DNA of 64,000 nucleotides from NCBI GenBank assembly GCA_014904985.1, contig MU128983.1, forward strand, positions 183,424 through 247,423, written 5' to 3'. The translations under genes and the position numbers were made by a program. The notes under the pieces were generated by a model. That model did no database searches, was not told the DNA's origin, and saw only the letters and a list, made by a program, of their open reading frames with translations. This stretch comes from Hydnum rufescens UP504 (lineage: Eukaryota; Basidiomycota; Agaricomycetes; Cantharellales; Hydnaceae). Position 1 is the first letter of the stretch, and each line of letters opens with the position of its first letter. Below, one piece after another: positions 1 to 11,821 of the stretch.

Positions 1-1566
1 TTTGAGTCCCTCTAGCCAGTCTCTAGCCTTCCAGCCGACAGGCCCACACTCTTTTCATCTCACGTTCGTACCACTATGGAGCACCGCCGCGTGCACCGAA
101 AGCGGCAGAACACGTTCAAGCCAACCGTTTCTTATCCGCTTCCTGGGTCGAGTTGTAGGTTTCCACCCTTCTGAAGAGTGCTGCTCTCACAGCAATATGC
201 GTTATAGCGAGTGACACTTCCAGCACTAGCTCAACAACATCCTCCTTGTCCGCTCCTTCCTTGTCGTCGTCCACTTCATCCTCGTCTTCCGAGGCTTTGA
301 CTACTTCCAGCAGCTCTTCCTCGAGTTCGAGCACCTCAACCAGCAGTTCGACATCTTCGACATCATCTACATCGACTACTACGTCTAGTACCTCATCTAC
401 GACTTCGTCCACGAGCAGCGTGTCTACTCTAGATGTTCCTCAGACCATCTCAGTCCTGCCAACGCAGTCTACTGTCAGTTTGACCTCTTCGACTTCGTCT
501 GCGTCTTCCTCGCCAACCCCTGGTAATACCAACGTTACGGGCGCGGCGAAAACCTCCACTGGCACCATTGTCGGTATAGTCTTGGCTGTTGTCCTTGGTG
601 TTGCCGTCCTCTGGATAGTCGTCGCCTTCATTGTGCGTTCATTTCCTATCTAAATGTAACTTGCCACTGAGCCTCCTGCCACTGTCATTATAGCAACGCC
701 GCCTCAGGAACCGTGCTCGCGATCGTTATGACCCTGATTCATTCATGCGTCAGTCTGTGATTCTGCCTGATAACGACTCGTCGGCTCCCGTTATTGGTAC
801 CCGCAATGCCTTGGCTCTGGCCCGTGCGAACATGGGACTTGGTGATCCTGCTCCTGGGCCGCAACCATTCGCGGCGCAGTACGAGGGGGGCGCAACCTAT
901 TTTGCAGAGGAGCCAGGCTATGCCCCTCATGTGTACACGCCGTCCCCTGGCTATGATCCTTCCCAGCTTACCAGGCGCCCGTCCACGGGCGCGGCAGACA
1001 TGCGCCAGATGTATCCTGGACCGTACCCTCCTCCGTCTATGCAACAATATCCTTACGGTAATACAGCGCCAATGCATGCCCAGGAGGCGAATGCACAAGG
1101 CTATGGCAGTCAAGAGCAGCATCCGAATGAGGTCGCGCGTAACGAGGTTGTCAGCGTCACTCCATTCCAGGAACAACAGTACGCTGAAATAAGCAGGCAG
1201 CTTACCCAGCCGGCTTCCGTCCATCTGGCTAATAGCAGTGGCCATGGTCAAGATGCGGATGATGCCAGTCCCTTCTCCGATCCTGTTCCCTCTGGGGGGA
1301 GCGCTCAGCCTCTTGGCCGGACCCTGTCTAGGTCCTACGGCTCTCTTTCCCCCGCTTCCCCGGTTGCACCTCACACAACTCGGTCAGGGACCCCCGTGGA
1401 GGCGAACCCTCAGCAAACTTACCTTACCCCGGCTCTCCCTGTCGCACACCCTGAGCCTGCGGTAAGGCCTGAGGCTCCCCGCCATGACCAATACAATGGT
1501 CCCGTGCGTGCAAATGTCAGCAGGGAGACGGTGTACGAGGCCGACGACGCATATGGCGGCATCTAA
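1..1566 (+). CDS. Ser/Thr-rich single-pass membrane protein, 5' incomplete
   Basis: The last two exons read well: about 208-632 and 694-1566, joined by a 61-bp GT-AG intron in phase 0. The first encodes a long Ser/Thr tract (about residues 1-95 of this part), typical of an O-glycosylated extracellular stalk. It is followed by a hydrophobic segment (TGTIVGIVLAVVLGVAVLWI onward) and, across the splice, a basic stop-transfer run RRLRNRARDR. The 290-residue tail is Pro/Gln-rich and low complexity and should be cytosolic. This Ser-rich/TM/basic layout is that of many fungal Mid2/Wsc-like surface sensors, but no ligand domain is visible because the N-terminus lies before or at the window edge. The reading frame before about 159 is uncertain, with a possible intron at 155-207. 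Function is not assignable beyond surface membrane protein. Confidence 0.7.
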
Positions 1567-3008
1567 AAAAAGCTCAAACCATTCTGATCCGCTCCTTGGT
1601 TACGATCATTTATTTTCCCCTACCCATTATTATTGGCCGAGCCTTTGCGAGCCTATTATTTATTTTTTACGATTCGAGTTGCGGTCGATCACACGTGGCA
1701 ACGAGGTGCCTCCCTGTCTCGTATACCCTCCTTCGCTAGCCTGCGCTCTTTTTTGCACCCTTGTCCTTCTTGCTTCGGCGCCTTGTGTGCCCGACATATA
1801 TTTCACATCGCACTCTTCTGTGCAGTCTGCTGTACGGTGTGTTGATTCTTGCACGTGGATTGGTCTTTCTCCCCTTTACCGTGAGAACCCTTGTTCCAGT
1901 GTACGTGTTCTTATTGGTGTTCTGGGACTGTTACAGTATTTCCTTCCGTCAATGCCCATTTCAACTTCATTCGGTGGCTCTACTTTATGTCATAAAGGCA
2001 ATGTAGTCTCACAGATTCTCACGACGTAATATATATCTGGGCCGTTGAGTGCGCAGAGCGAATTCTGCTAGACAATATTCCTGGCGCTTCTCGGTTCTCA
2101 AAATATAGCAACCATTCTCTGCTGTGGAGACGTGAATGAGCAGCGATCATGAGCAACTTGAGTAGTAGCAGTTGAGGGCACTGAATTTTTCTCATGCACA
2201 TACGGGTGCTGTTATTGATCCTACAATGAAAAGGGATCCACCGTAATGAGGGTGACATCAACGCATCATCTATGTAGGGTCAATTGATGGAGTCATGGAA
2301 AAGAGAAGCCCCAAAATAAATTTAACATCATCCTCACCAGCTTTCCAAACATGGGTTGTGAAGTGGACAATGACGTTCGTTTTCCTAATCAAGGTAGCCA
2401 ATCCTCAATGCCCTCAGTGCCCATTAGCACAATCCACAGATATCCAAGCGGGCCCCTTGATTCCTCGCCCTTTTGCTCCTGCTAATTCTAGTGCTTCATC
2501 TTCGTTCCCTGGTGCCGCAGCTATTGGCGCAGATCTCAATCCGCTTGGGGAAGGTAGAAAGAATGACGCAGTCGATGCGGACTGGCCGATATTATGAGCC
2601 ATGTAAAACTACTATGTGAATGAACTTTTACCCCAATGGGCAAAAGATACATGCCAAAGATCAATCTTGAGAGGTACAAAGAAGCTCTTTTTCCAAATCT
2701 TTCCCGAACCCCGACATGTCTTTTTCCATCATGAAACCCCCTAATATGGATAATGGGTTACGAGGGGGCCTTGGGCGTGGCTGTTCACCGAATAGCGCAC
2801 TCCCGTATAGGCGCTCCCTTTCCATACTTTGGCCGATGAGTAGCCTTTACCACTCCCAACAAATCAATGCATCTCGTTAGGTCTGCTCTTCAGTTGAATC
2901 CAGGGGAGCCTACGACTATATATGTGTTTCAATGTTTGGACCGGTGGACTCTGCTTATGTAAGTGTTATATGGAGCTCGCCAATTGCCTTTCGCCACAAG
3001 CGCGTCTG
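1567..3008. other. Intergenic, no supported gene
   Basis: This is the 3' flank of the membrane-protein gene followed by spacer. Short open frames occur (for example 2295-2597 +), but none shows a domain, a signal peptide or convincing splice structure. Confidence 0.5.
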
Positions 3009-5012
3009 ATGGCTACCGATACGACCCGTTACCTTATGTGTCTACTTGAAGGCGATTCTCTTCCATTTATAATTACGGCTCCTATGAATGTCTCCATCTC
3101 CTTCTTGAAACACGAAATCAAAGCAGACCATGCCGGTGATCTCCAGGGTATTAACACCCAGGATCTGACCCTTTGGAAGGTGGGCCACAGCACACGGTGA
3201 CTAAGTCGTGCCTGAATTGTTCCTCCCAGGTCGAAGCAGATGAGCCCACATCACCTGGGAGGACCCTCGTTGCTCGCATTCACGCTCGAGGGGATTTCTC
3301 GGGATTTGCTCGTGAGCTGGACGATCCCTCTCACCTCGTGTCAGATGTGTTCCCAGTCCCCCCCTCATCCTCGCCTCCTCCATATTACTTGCACGACGTC
3401 CTGCTGGTGAGTACCCACGTCTTTATTCCCTTGATTATTTACAGCTGCCTTTGCTCACTTGGTTCTGTCAATACCAGTCCCACCCCAAGATGGCCAACAA
3501 GCTCAACTAGATGATTTAGAGATGCGTAAGGATTCTCCAGCACTGTGCTGCTTTATTAGTGCTACATTCTTTGTGTAGGGCGCACCATATCAGTTCGCCA
3601 AGGCCGAGATGCCCCTGCACCCTCTTCCGCTGCAAAGTTGCCTGTGTGAAAACCGAGCAGGAGAGACGCCCTGTTATGAATGGTCGCCCAGTAGGAAACT
3701 CTGGACTTCCAGTTTATTTATTCAATCCCGCCTTTTCACAATTCCAGCTCGCACTGGACTGATCCCGCTCTTATCCTGACTGCCGATGATTATCGGAACG
3801 CTCATGAATATATCAAGTTATCGTCCGACCTTTATATCACCGAACCCCTTCGCCGGGAGGTTATTCTCGCATCTCTGAAATCGGCTATTCACTTCGATAT
3901 ACTCTCCATAACAAACTGACGGTGCATTGCCTGACGGCACTATCATGGTGCCCACCGCCAAGGACTACGTACCGGCAGACTTATGGGAATTGAAGAATGA
4001 GATTGGAGCCGGTGGTTCGGATCCCTCGGTTCAAGGCGCATTTTCGTACAGGAAAATCTGGGTCCAGGAAAATGTATGTCGTGCCCCTTAGATTCTGACG
4101 TCTCTAATTAAGCAAATATCTAATCTATTGCTGTTTTCGTGTGTTTTTTGTTCCTCTTGTTGCGTCTGGTTCATTGTTGGATCTGTCGGTGCCTGGTTGT
4201 GTTTTTTGGGGGCAGTATTGACTGAATACGTTTGAGTTCCAGAGTTTCCTGCTTTTCTCTGGTCTGTGGCCGATTGTTGTTAGGTTAGGGTTTTCGTGTT
4301 CTTTGGAGTTTTCTTTTTGGTTCTTTCTTTTGTGGTTTTTTCTCTGGCCGTCTTCTCCGGTATGTTGGGTGTTTCGGTGCCTGAAATTTCTCCGCTTGCT
4401 TTGGTTTTCATCTGTTCTTTCCCTGTTTCTTTTGGGCATCAGTTTACTTTCCGCTATGTGGCTCGGGTGGTTGCGTCTTTGGCTGTTTATTTGGCTCGTG
4501 TTTATTGTGGTTTTTAATTGGTTGTTAGGTTTTTTAATCGCTCTACTTGTTTTGGGGGTTGTTTTCTGGGGGGGCGTGGATTCTTCCCTTCAGTGGGTTA
4601 TTCGGCCCCGGATCATGCTGACAATGTAAGGCATGTGGGGCTGAAGATGGTCGTCATGGAGTTTCTGGAGGGAAAGAACGCGCACACTCTCTTCCCGAGC
4701 GGCCGGCTTCCAGAATCAACATTTGGCCTTGTCGAAGAAGCCATGAATATCCTCCATGCGAAATCGATCGTTTTCGGTGACCTCCGCCCGCCCAACATCA
4801 TCATCACCAACGAGGGTAAACCAATGCTAATTGACTTCGACTGGTGCGGAGAAGATAATTCTGCTCGATATCCACCTGATCTGAACGACACTGCCGACAT
4901 TCGTTGGCACTCCGGAGTCGCGCGCAACGGTCTCATGTCTATCGAACACGATAAATTTATGCTTGATGCCATGCGCCCTGATCCCAATGGCTCCATGGAT
5001 TTATCGCACTAA
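3009..5012 (+). pseudogene. Crinkler (CRN) effector-like gene with kinase-like C-terminus, decayed
   Basis: Exon 3009-3179 encodes a CRN-type ubiquitin-like N-terminus: RYLMCLLEGDSLPFII, then LKHEIKADHAGDLQGI and the hallmark LTLWKV. Exon 3230-3406 continues it with a LVSDVFP motif near its end. From about 3600 to 4072 come pieces of the middle region (VYLFNPAFSQFQLALD, LTADDYRNAHEYIKLSSDLY, DGTIMVPTAKDYVPADLWEL, GGSDPSVQGAFSYRKIW), but in three frames, so at least two indels are needed. From 4620 the kinase C-lobe is recognisable: VFGDLRPPNIII (HRD-like catalytic loop) and LIDFDWCG (DFG-like). The N-lobe between them is missing and is replaced by a T/G-rich tract. Family knowledge: CRN-kinase proteins in basidiomycetes are secreted or intracellular effector-type proteins. 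I infer a pseudogene, although assembly indels cannot be excluded. Confidence 0.6.
4126..4570 (+). other. T/G-rich, A-poor tract inside the CRN-kinase locus
   Basis: About 450 bases are strongly T- and G-rich on the plus strand with very little A, unlike anything nearby. The tract occupies the place where the kinase N-lobe would be encoded, between a good donor (GTATGT at about 4073) and the C-lobe exon at 4620. It has an accidental open frame on the plus strand, hydrophobic because of TTT/TTG codons, which should not be taken as a membrane protein. It could be an insertion or a diverged simple-sequence expansion. Confidence 0.5.
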
Positions 5013-5506
5013 GGTTAGTTACACTTGTTCTCATCACAGTCCAATTCTAATACAGTACAATGCTAACAAATTCCCTCTACTTCGACTCTCCGTTAAGGAT
5101 ATACAGTCTTGAGTGTGTAAGAAATTTCGCCCCAAGGTTGAAGCTCATGCCTTGATGTAATCGCTTCGGGATATCCTCTCACTATAATTCGTCTATGTTC
5201 TTCGTGGCTCCAACTCTGCATACTCTCCCCTTGACTCGTACTATTTCTTTATCCCTGTCCTTATGAAACTATCTCTATCGCGGAGTGTGAATGAATGTTC
5301 CTCCGTCAGTGGCGAGCTCAACAGCAATTACGATAACTTTATGAAAACAATCCGCGCTGCCTGTACGCATGTACATGAATCAAAAGGCAATGCCCCCCCC
5401 AACAAGCGTGAACAAGTGAAGAAGGTGTATGCAAAACATGGATACCAGAATACAAGCACACGACGTTGCATGCGGCTACTAGAACCAGACCAGCTCCCAG
5501 ATTACC
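5013..5506. other. Convergent intergenic region
   Basis: This stretch lies between the 3' ends of the CRN-kinase remnant and the PDI-like gene. A plus-strand open frame at 5263-5523 runs antisense into the last PDI exon and has no recognisable domain, so I do not call it. Confidence 0.4.
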
Positions 5507-6722
5507 CTATAGCTCCCGCTTAGGATGGGGCGCATCGGAGTCAATCACGGCGATAGTTTCGAAATACTGGGAGAGCGCCTCGAATTTGAGTTTACCTGCG
5601 GGAAAACACAGACCGCAATCCATGCACGTTCATATTAGTTAGGCTCGGAGGCAAGGAAGGAAGACGCAGGGTGATGACGATTATAACAGAAAAGGAGGGG
5701 TGTTCCACTTACCCTCGTAAACAGTCGGCGTAGCTTCATCCTTTTGCCATACAACCACCCGTGACTTGGCGTTCTCGCCTGAAGCGGGAGCCGGGAGACC
5801 GAGGGACTCTGCAATAGAAGCACCCTCATCCTTCGCCGCCCCGAACGGTATTTGTTTATGATACCGCGCTCCGAGGACTTTCCACATCACGGGAATCTTC
5901 GGCTGCGTCGTCAGGAGGAGAACGCGGGGTTGGCTTGATTCCTAGAGCCACGAACGATAAATCGTGGGTTGGTGCGGGATGAGATCAAGCCCCTGCCCAA
6001 ATGCTCGAATGAAATGCAATTGCTTACCTTTGTAGCCCACTTGGAAATAGCGTCGGGTCCTTTCAGATTAGTAACGCGTGCCGGGACTTCGCTCCCAGCC
6101 CAAGTGACGATACTTGAGGCCTTCCGCTCGCCATTATAGTCATGCGGCGCCCTTTCAGCCCACGGGGGAAAGACTAGATAACCACACACACAGAGCCACC
6201 AACCAAGAGTCAAAAGGACGACGACGACATCGCAAGAGAAAAGGGGAGCATACCTTTATTGTCGGGAACCCCTTGACACCCTGTTCAGCACACAGCCGCT
6301 TATTCTCGTCTGCGTCGCAGTCCACGGCATAAAAATCAATAAGAGGCGACGAGAGACTCCGCAGCCTTGGTGAATTCTGGAGTCAACTTTTGACAATGCT
6401 GCAAGTCCAAAAGGAGGGCAAGGTCAAGATGCCATGTCAGCCGATCGGAACACGAGAGAGTAATCACACAAGACGTACCCCACACCAAGGGGCAACAAAG
6501 GCCACCACAGCCGTTTTCTACGAACCCCATGAAGAGAATACGCAAATGAGCCCAATGGACCAAAGGGAGGGACAACGCGTTTCGTCCTATTACCTCAGCT
6601 TTCAGCGTCTTCCTAAACGCAGCATCCTGTAGCATCTTCACAGGCCCCCCTTCCCGAAAGAGACCAGCAGAGGCAAGTGCTGGGAGGAGGGCTAAAGAGA
6701 GGGCGAGCGTGCGGGCGACCAT
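5507..6722 (-). CDS. Single-domain protein disulfide isomerase-like protein
   Basis: Six exons read on the minus strand: 6722-6594, 6517-6479, 6398-6254, 6173-6028, 5941-5713 and 5595-5507. The N-terminus MVARTLALSLALLPALASAG is a clear signal peptide. The thioredoxin active site is AVVAFVAPWCG, split by an intron from HCQKLTPEFTKA, giving WCGHC. FYAVDCDADENKRLCAEQGVKGFPTI and later WKVLGARYHKQIPF follow. The product ends in KREL, which resembles an ER-retention signal. About 258 residues with one thioredoxin domain suggests a P5/DnaJ-C10-like ER oxidoreductase. Oddly, exon 3 needs a 1-base insertion corrected near 6353 (after KAAESL) and exon 4 a 1-base deletion near 6150 (after FPRGLKG). 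The two cancel overall, so the downstream frame is restored. Either assembly errors or an early pseudogene explains this. Confidence 0.75.
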
Positions 6723-7523
6723 GGTGGGAGGCGGATGATGATGAGAGTTTGTTTATAAGTGTCATACGTGTCAGCATGTGGCTGTGTATACATAGGGTCA
6801 CGACACAGCCCCCATGTGGACAACATGAGAATCAATGCCGCTCTCGGGCCGCCCCGCAGCGGCGATTGGGGTGCCCATGGAACTTCGCGTACTATGACTT
6901 GTTTTGCGGGAACTTTGAGATAATATACAGGTCATCCCAAATCCCATTGTCGTAATGAGCACATACACTTTGAACACTAGATCTCCATCTGGCATATCTG
7001 AGGTGCGGACTTGAAAGCTTAATGGAGTTCAAAAGAGAAGGGCGCATAATGGAAATGACCATGTAATCAGTTTTGTTAAAATGTTAATGTTGACAAAGCG
7101 TCTTTCTACTGTGAAAAGTCCCGAGAACGTGTCCTTGTCGCATGAGACGAGAGGTTTGGAAAAATGAGTTGGTGGATATCGCCAGCCATATGCATACGCG
7201 AGGACAAGCGCAAGTGAATTATAATTATGGGCAGAAAGGAGGGGCATGGAGCAAGACACAGTAAACAAGACATGAATAACAAACAATAAATAGCCCTTCC
7301 TATCGGTCTTGCGGTAGGAAGGGATGATTAATCCTTGGGAGGTCAACGGACCGGACGTGTGGAAATGAGAGATCATGAAGAAATGAAGCTAATAGCCCAT
7401 GTTCGTAACTCGGGGGGTGCAGAGCATAAGACATTAGATGGAGCAAGCACGGCGGTTGAGGATGAAAATGGAAGCATGATGACAGTGGCCGGCGAGTATT
7501 GAACGAGGAAAATTAGAGAGGAT
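6723..7523. other. Intergenic, no supported gene
   Basis: This is the 5' flank of the PDI-like gene followed by the 3' flank of the GH16/WSC gene. Short frames on both strands show no domain or splice logic. Confidence 0.45.
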
Positions 7524-9123
7524 CTACTGATAGACCAGTACACTCTGGACTTTCCAGTACGCATCTATATGGACGCCGCGATCCATCAGCAAAACAAGAA
7601 CAGAACAGCAGATAATAATAACGTGTGAGCTCGCACCTGCGAAGTTGGAGGGGTTGGCAATTTGATCGACACACGTCCCCTTGTTGGGGCACGTCTGGGT
7701 GAAGGCATCGTTTGCCCATCCACCACAAAGAGTAATGTCGAACTGGAGACAATTGAGCGGGGGAACCGGAGAAGTCAGGAAAGCATCACTTACAACAATA
7801 CGCTGGTTCTTGATCACGTCACTCATTTGGCAAGAATCCGTACTAGACATCAGGGCATTTGGTGGACCCCAATTAGCGGGTACTGGATTCTTGGAAGTGA
7901 TATCCGCTAGGAATGTTTCCCCGGCCGAATCGCCCTAGAATCGCCACGCCTCGTCAAACCAACAGTGGCCCTTGCACTAAAATAAATAAACGCACATATT
8001 TTGGAACCGGCGGATGAGATTTCCAGAGCGAAGACGCCTCCACCAACAGCATTGAATCCTGCGCCATACGACTCGGTGCTTTTGTCCTGGAACCCACATC
8101 CTGAATCTGCACCCTGGGAACTGGCACAGGTCTTGGACATCAGGCTGGAGCCCGTGAAGTCGTTGCTGCCAAGGTTCGAAGTGCTGCAGGTAGTGTCAGC
8201 GCCCGTGTGGAACGTCATCTGGTTGAACTTGTTCAAGTTGACGCCCTCTATGATATCGATCTCTCCTTCGCTTGGCCAGTGGTTACCCACCGACCAAAGA
8301 GCAGGCCAGACCTGTAGTTGACCGTAGATAAATCGAAATTATTCCACCCATACATGTGGAGAAGGATACGCACGGAACACCCGAAGGGCATGTTCACGAT
8401 ATCAAAGATCATGAGACCAGTGTCGAATGCCGCATTGGACGTGATGCGAACCGAGTTGCGATTCGCGCCAGGGCCCAAAGACGTCGTGTTGTCAACCTTC
8501 ATCACTGCGATCCCATCGGGCTGCACATAGGCAAGGTTTTGGCTGAGAGCAGCGGTCTTAGACTGGTACGCTACTTTGCCACCGGTGGGGTCCGGAGCAG
8601 TGAAGAATGAAAAGTTGTCGAAGAACGTCTGGCCGGCGTACGATTGGGCAAGTGTGTACGGGCTGGTTGTATTGGGTGCGGGTGACGGTGAGGGGGAACT
8701 TGACTTTGAGAATAAAGTAAGGGCGTAGACGCCACCACACGTCAGAGAGGTGTCTCCGGGACAAGACAAGTTGCAAGACGAGGCAGGGAGAGTGGCACCG
8801 GCACCGCCGGCAGTGTTAAGCGAATTTCCACACCAGCACTCGTCGCCGTATTGGACGGCGGCGTAGATGTATCCTTGGCTATTGCATGTCGCGACACACG
8901 AAGAGGGAGTGAGCTTGGAATTAAGGGAAGATGTGGAGAGGAGACGGTTCGGGGATGCAAGGTCGCTCAAGCATGCAGATTGCTGGGACCAACCAGAAGG
9001 GAGGGCTCTTCGAAAGAGACGACGGCGATGGGGAATGTTGCGGACGTTGAGAGGGCTGCTTCCAGCAGCACCACCAGTTGTAGCTACCCAAAGAGCTACA
9101 AGAAAAACAATCGAGGAACGCAT
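7524..9123 (-). CDS. Secreted WSC-domain GH16 family glucanase/transglycosylase-like protein
   Basis: Exons on the minus strand: 9123-8374, 8311-7996, 7934-7794, 7742-7637 and 7564-7524. I chose the ATG at 9123 because it gives a signal peptide (MRSSIVFLVALWVATTGGAA). Residues about 45-135 form a WSC carbohydrate-binding domain (ACLSDLASPNRLL, SCVATCNSQGYIYAAVQYG, DECWCGNSL, CNLSCPGDTSLTCGG), followed by a Ser/Pro linker. The GH16 catalytic module starts at about residue 165 and holds the ExDxxE signature GEIDIIEGVN right after WPALWSVGNHWPSE; it ends in DITLCGGWAN and a Cys-rich tail. Family role: endo-beta-1,3(4)-glucanase or wall transglycosylase, secreted. Exon 3 contains an apparent extra A near 7917 (CCTAGCGGATATC where CCTGCGGATATC is expected), which breaks the frame. 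A cryptic TAG acceptor there could rescue it at the cost of the conserved RGNIP segment. Confidence 0.82.
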
Positions 9124-10187
9124 CTGTCGGGAAATAATATGGGAATATGGGGAGGAAGCCGCGATAATAAAAGTGTGTGCCGCTGCGTGGTAGGAGGAAG
9201 GAGAGAACGAGGGAGGGGTGAAGGAAAGAAGGCTAATCAAAGTTGGAGCAACAATTGTTTCACGGTAAACGAGGCCCCGTGTGCATACATATACATGTAC
9301 TCACAATTGTCTCACAATGATGCACTAATCGTAGGGACAACAACCACCCTCTCGCGGGACAATCTGGAGCCCATTCTTACAGCTAGGATATTCCCAAACA
9401 ATATGCGGCCGTAGAGAACGAGCTCCCTTTGTGGTGAGTTAATTGTTGTGCGATTACGTAACCCTCCTCGGGTGCCGAAGTAAAGTAACTTAAAAGTACG
9501 AGACCTCGACAGGACCCCTGAGAGCGAATGGAGATTCGACAAACTCATAGGGGACCAAGTCGCCCCAAAGTGAGGTATTGTAAATTCTTGGCGTTTGGAT
9601 AGGTCAAAATTACCAGAGGATCATACCTTGTTCTAAAAATCACCACCAATTGTAGGTGCCCACCGCCTCCCTCCGGATCAACCACACGCATAAATGTGGC
9701 AAGCAAGCACTACCGGGCTCGCGGTCTGGGCCCGAAGGCGCCCGTTAGTGGGAAGGGCCCCCTGTGACCAATCGAGGTTTCTGACGGGACCTATTCCGAC
9801 CATTCTCAGTCTTACGATCCGGATGTTTATCGGGTGACATTAATTCAAGATTCTCATATACTAGTCCTCAACGTCGAGGCAATAGGGAACGTGGAATCTA
9901 ACGATATTTTTGGGTAAGATCCGCGGCCGATACTGTACAGTATATGTCTTCCTCGCTACGAGCTTATGAGGTTTGGGGAAGGCAGCTTGAAAAGGCAATT
10001 TCCTTGAGATTAACTCATCTGGTATAGTGAACAAGGTTGCACAGGCTGGGTGGAGAAATAGGGTCCGTAGTACGTGACATAAATATCTCTTTCTCGTGTG
10101 TGTGTGCTCTACGGTCTGTGAGGGTAAGGCAAAAAAGAAGTGAGAGAAGCACGCCTCGTCGTGTCCGTTTCGCACATACCGAGAAGG
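9124..10187. other. Intergenic, no supported gene
   Basis: This is the promoter side of the GH16/WSC gene and the 3' flank of the NIS1-like gene. I see no coding or RNA-gene structure. Confidence 0.45.
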
Positions 10188-10698
10188 CTATTTTGGAGAA
10201 ATACGGACGGTCGTGTTGAAGGTGAGGAGCAAAGCTGTTTCACTAGCGCCAATCTTACATAAACAAAGTGAGGATTTTGAACCCAAGACGATCGCCACAA
10301 CGACAACGTACCGTCCCAAGCACGGCCGTCTTGAGAAAGTAGCTCTCTGCGGCGCCAGTAGGAGTCCCGAATGATTTGGGCATGCTCAATGTGACGTTAT
10401 AGGATCCATACAAGGTCTCTGAATGGCCACCCAACACTAAATCACTTCCCGAGCCGAGTAGATATCCCAGAAAGGGTTGGGTCAGAGGGCCTGCTTGCTG
10501 GAGCGATTCCGAAGATCGCATAGTACTGAACATTATTCTGAATGTAGTCCTCCGTGAAGAAAGTCACATTAAACTTCTGGCCGGGATGGAGGGTGTGGGT
10601 GGGACCCGCGATCCCTGTGATGTACGCATTGGCTAGGGGAGAACTCAGCAGCAGCGATGTGAGTGCGCGACGAAAGGAAGGGAGGCGAAGAGCTTCAT
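10188..10698 (-). CDS. NIS1-like small secreted protein
   Basis: Two exons, 10698-10312 and 10253-10188, with a 58-bp intron. Coding content: a leader starting MKLFASLPF (or an upstream in-frame ATG at 10720) with SLLLSSPLANA as signal-peptide core; mature start YITGIAGPTHTLHPGQKFNV, then TFFTEDYIQNNVQYYAIFGI, LGYLLGSGSDLVLGGHSETL, YGSYNVTLSMPKSFGTPTGA and a C-terminus ending TTVRISPK. About 150 residues with this order matches the fungal NIS1 family, secreted proteins known in Colletotrichum and other fungi to interfere with plant pattern-triggered immunity. An apparent extra base in a CCCTTTCT run near 10468 shifts the frame between the two halves. If MKLF is the start, a second compensating shift lies in the leader. 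The family call is from memory of the motif pattern. Confidence 0.65.
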
Positions 10699-10720
10699 GA
10701 TGACCCTGAAGAACGCCCAT

Positions 10721-11821
10721 AACTGGACCGACTTTTATCCTAGCCTGTCTATTCAGACCTCATGCGTAATTGTTTACGTGTAGACATTGTAGGGTGACTG
10801 CGGATGGCAGGGGAGGCGTTGCCGGGAACAATGTGGCGTGGCCTGTTCTGCTGCCCGAACGCGGTTGATCCCGATTCGGCCTTTGGACAGCGCCAATCCA
10901 GGGTCGGGGTTAAGCGGCCTTCGCTTCTCTCCGCGCATTCATGCCAGCACTACCACTGCAGCGTGGACAACATCCCCCTCACCGATGTCGTGGCCTCCTC
11001 GATCTCCGTGTTCTTTAAACATGGCCCCCCAACCTATTGTGGCGATGCAATGCATGACTAAAGAATGAACTGCTCGCGCAGGTGCACCGAGCCCTCTTAC
11101 TTTAGTCTTTCTTAATGGCATCTCATCCTAATCCATAGTGATGCTCCCAGGAAAGCTAGCTATGGAATAGGATAAGGTGTCATGAGTAGTGTCTTCTGAT
11201 CTGGCCCCTTCCTGTTCTACTCTCTTGTGTGGACTGAGTTGCGAGGGTTGCAAACCATTCATCCGACGGGACCCAACACGTCTATTACACTAGACCTCGT
11301 TGTCCATTCCCTATCCACCATCATTGCGATCCCGCCAACTGTCTTCTCTTCCTGTTGTTTTTGATCCACTACGGGCAAAGTGCTCGAATACGACGGCTCG
11401 CCTCACAAGGTAACTGAATGACCCCGTCGGACTGGGCAACCTCATTCACGGTGGATCCCCCTGCAGCAGCCCCTGAAGCTATGAGCGCCGTGATGGTGAT
11501 GCTTTTCCAACAACCGACTACCTATAATATATACTTGATCCGCCCAATGATCTACTCTCCAGTCACTTATCCAATACTCGTGGATTCCCTGCCCATCGTT
11601 TTGAAACGCATCATTCTATCTTCCCTCTCGGTCCGAATGTCGGTCGACTCTTGGAAACTCCGGGGATTCCCGATAAACAGCAAAAACGTGCTGGCCTCAT
11701 GTCATCCGCCACCGCCTCATTGCAGCCTGCGCTTACTTATCTCGCTTGAGGATTCCTTTCTGGGCGGCTTTGATACGTCTCAATTAGAAGACTTCCTACC
11801 AAGCGCCCCATCGTTCCCACC
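10721..11821. other. Intergenic, no recognised gene
   Basis: Divergent spacer between the NIS1-like gene (minus) and the Ras-like gene (plus). Open frames at 10804-11061 and 11418-11876 have no recognisable domains and look non-coding. Confidence 0.4.

Noticed and set aside
2295..2597. 100-codon plus-strand frame
   Set aside because: No signal peptide or domain and no neighbours to splice to. The tail NPLGEGRKNDAVDADWPIL looks protein-like but is not enough to call a gene.
4296..4629. Hydrophobic plus-strand frames that look like membrane proteins
   Set aside because: They result from TTT/TTG-rich DNA. There is no start context, conserved pattern or continuation.
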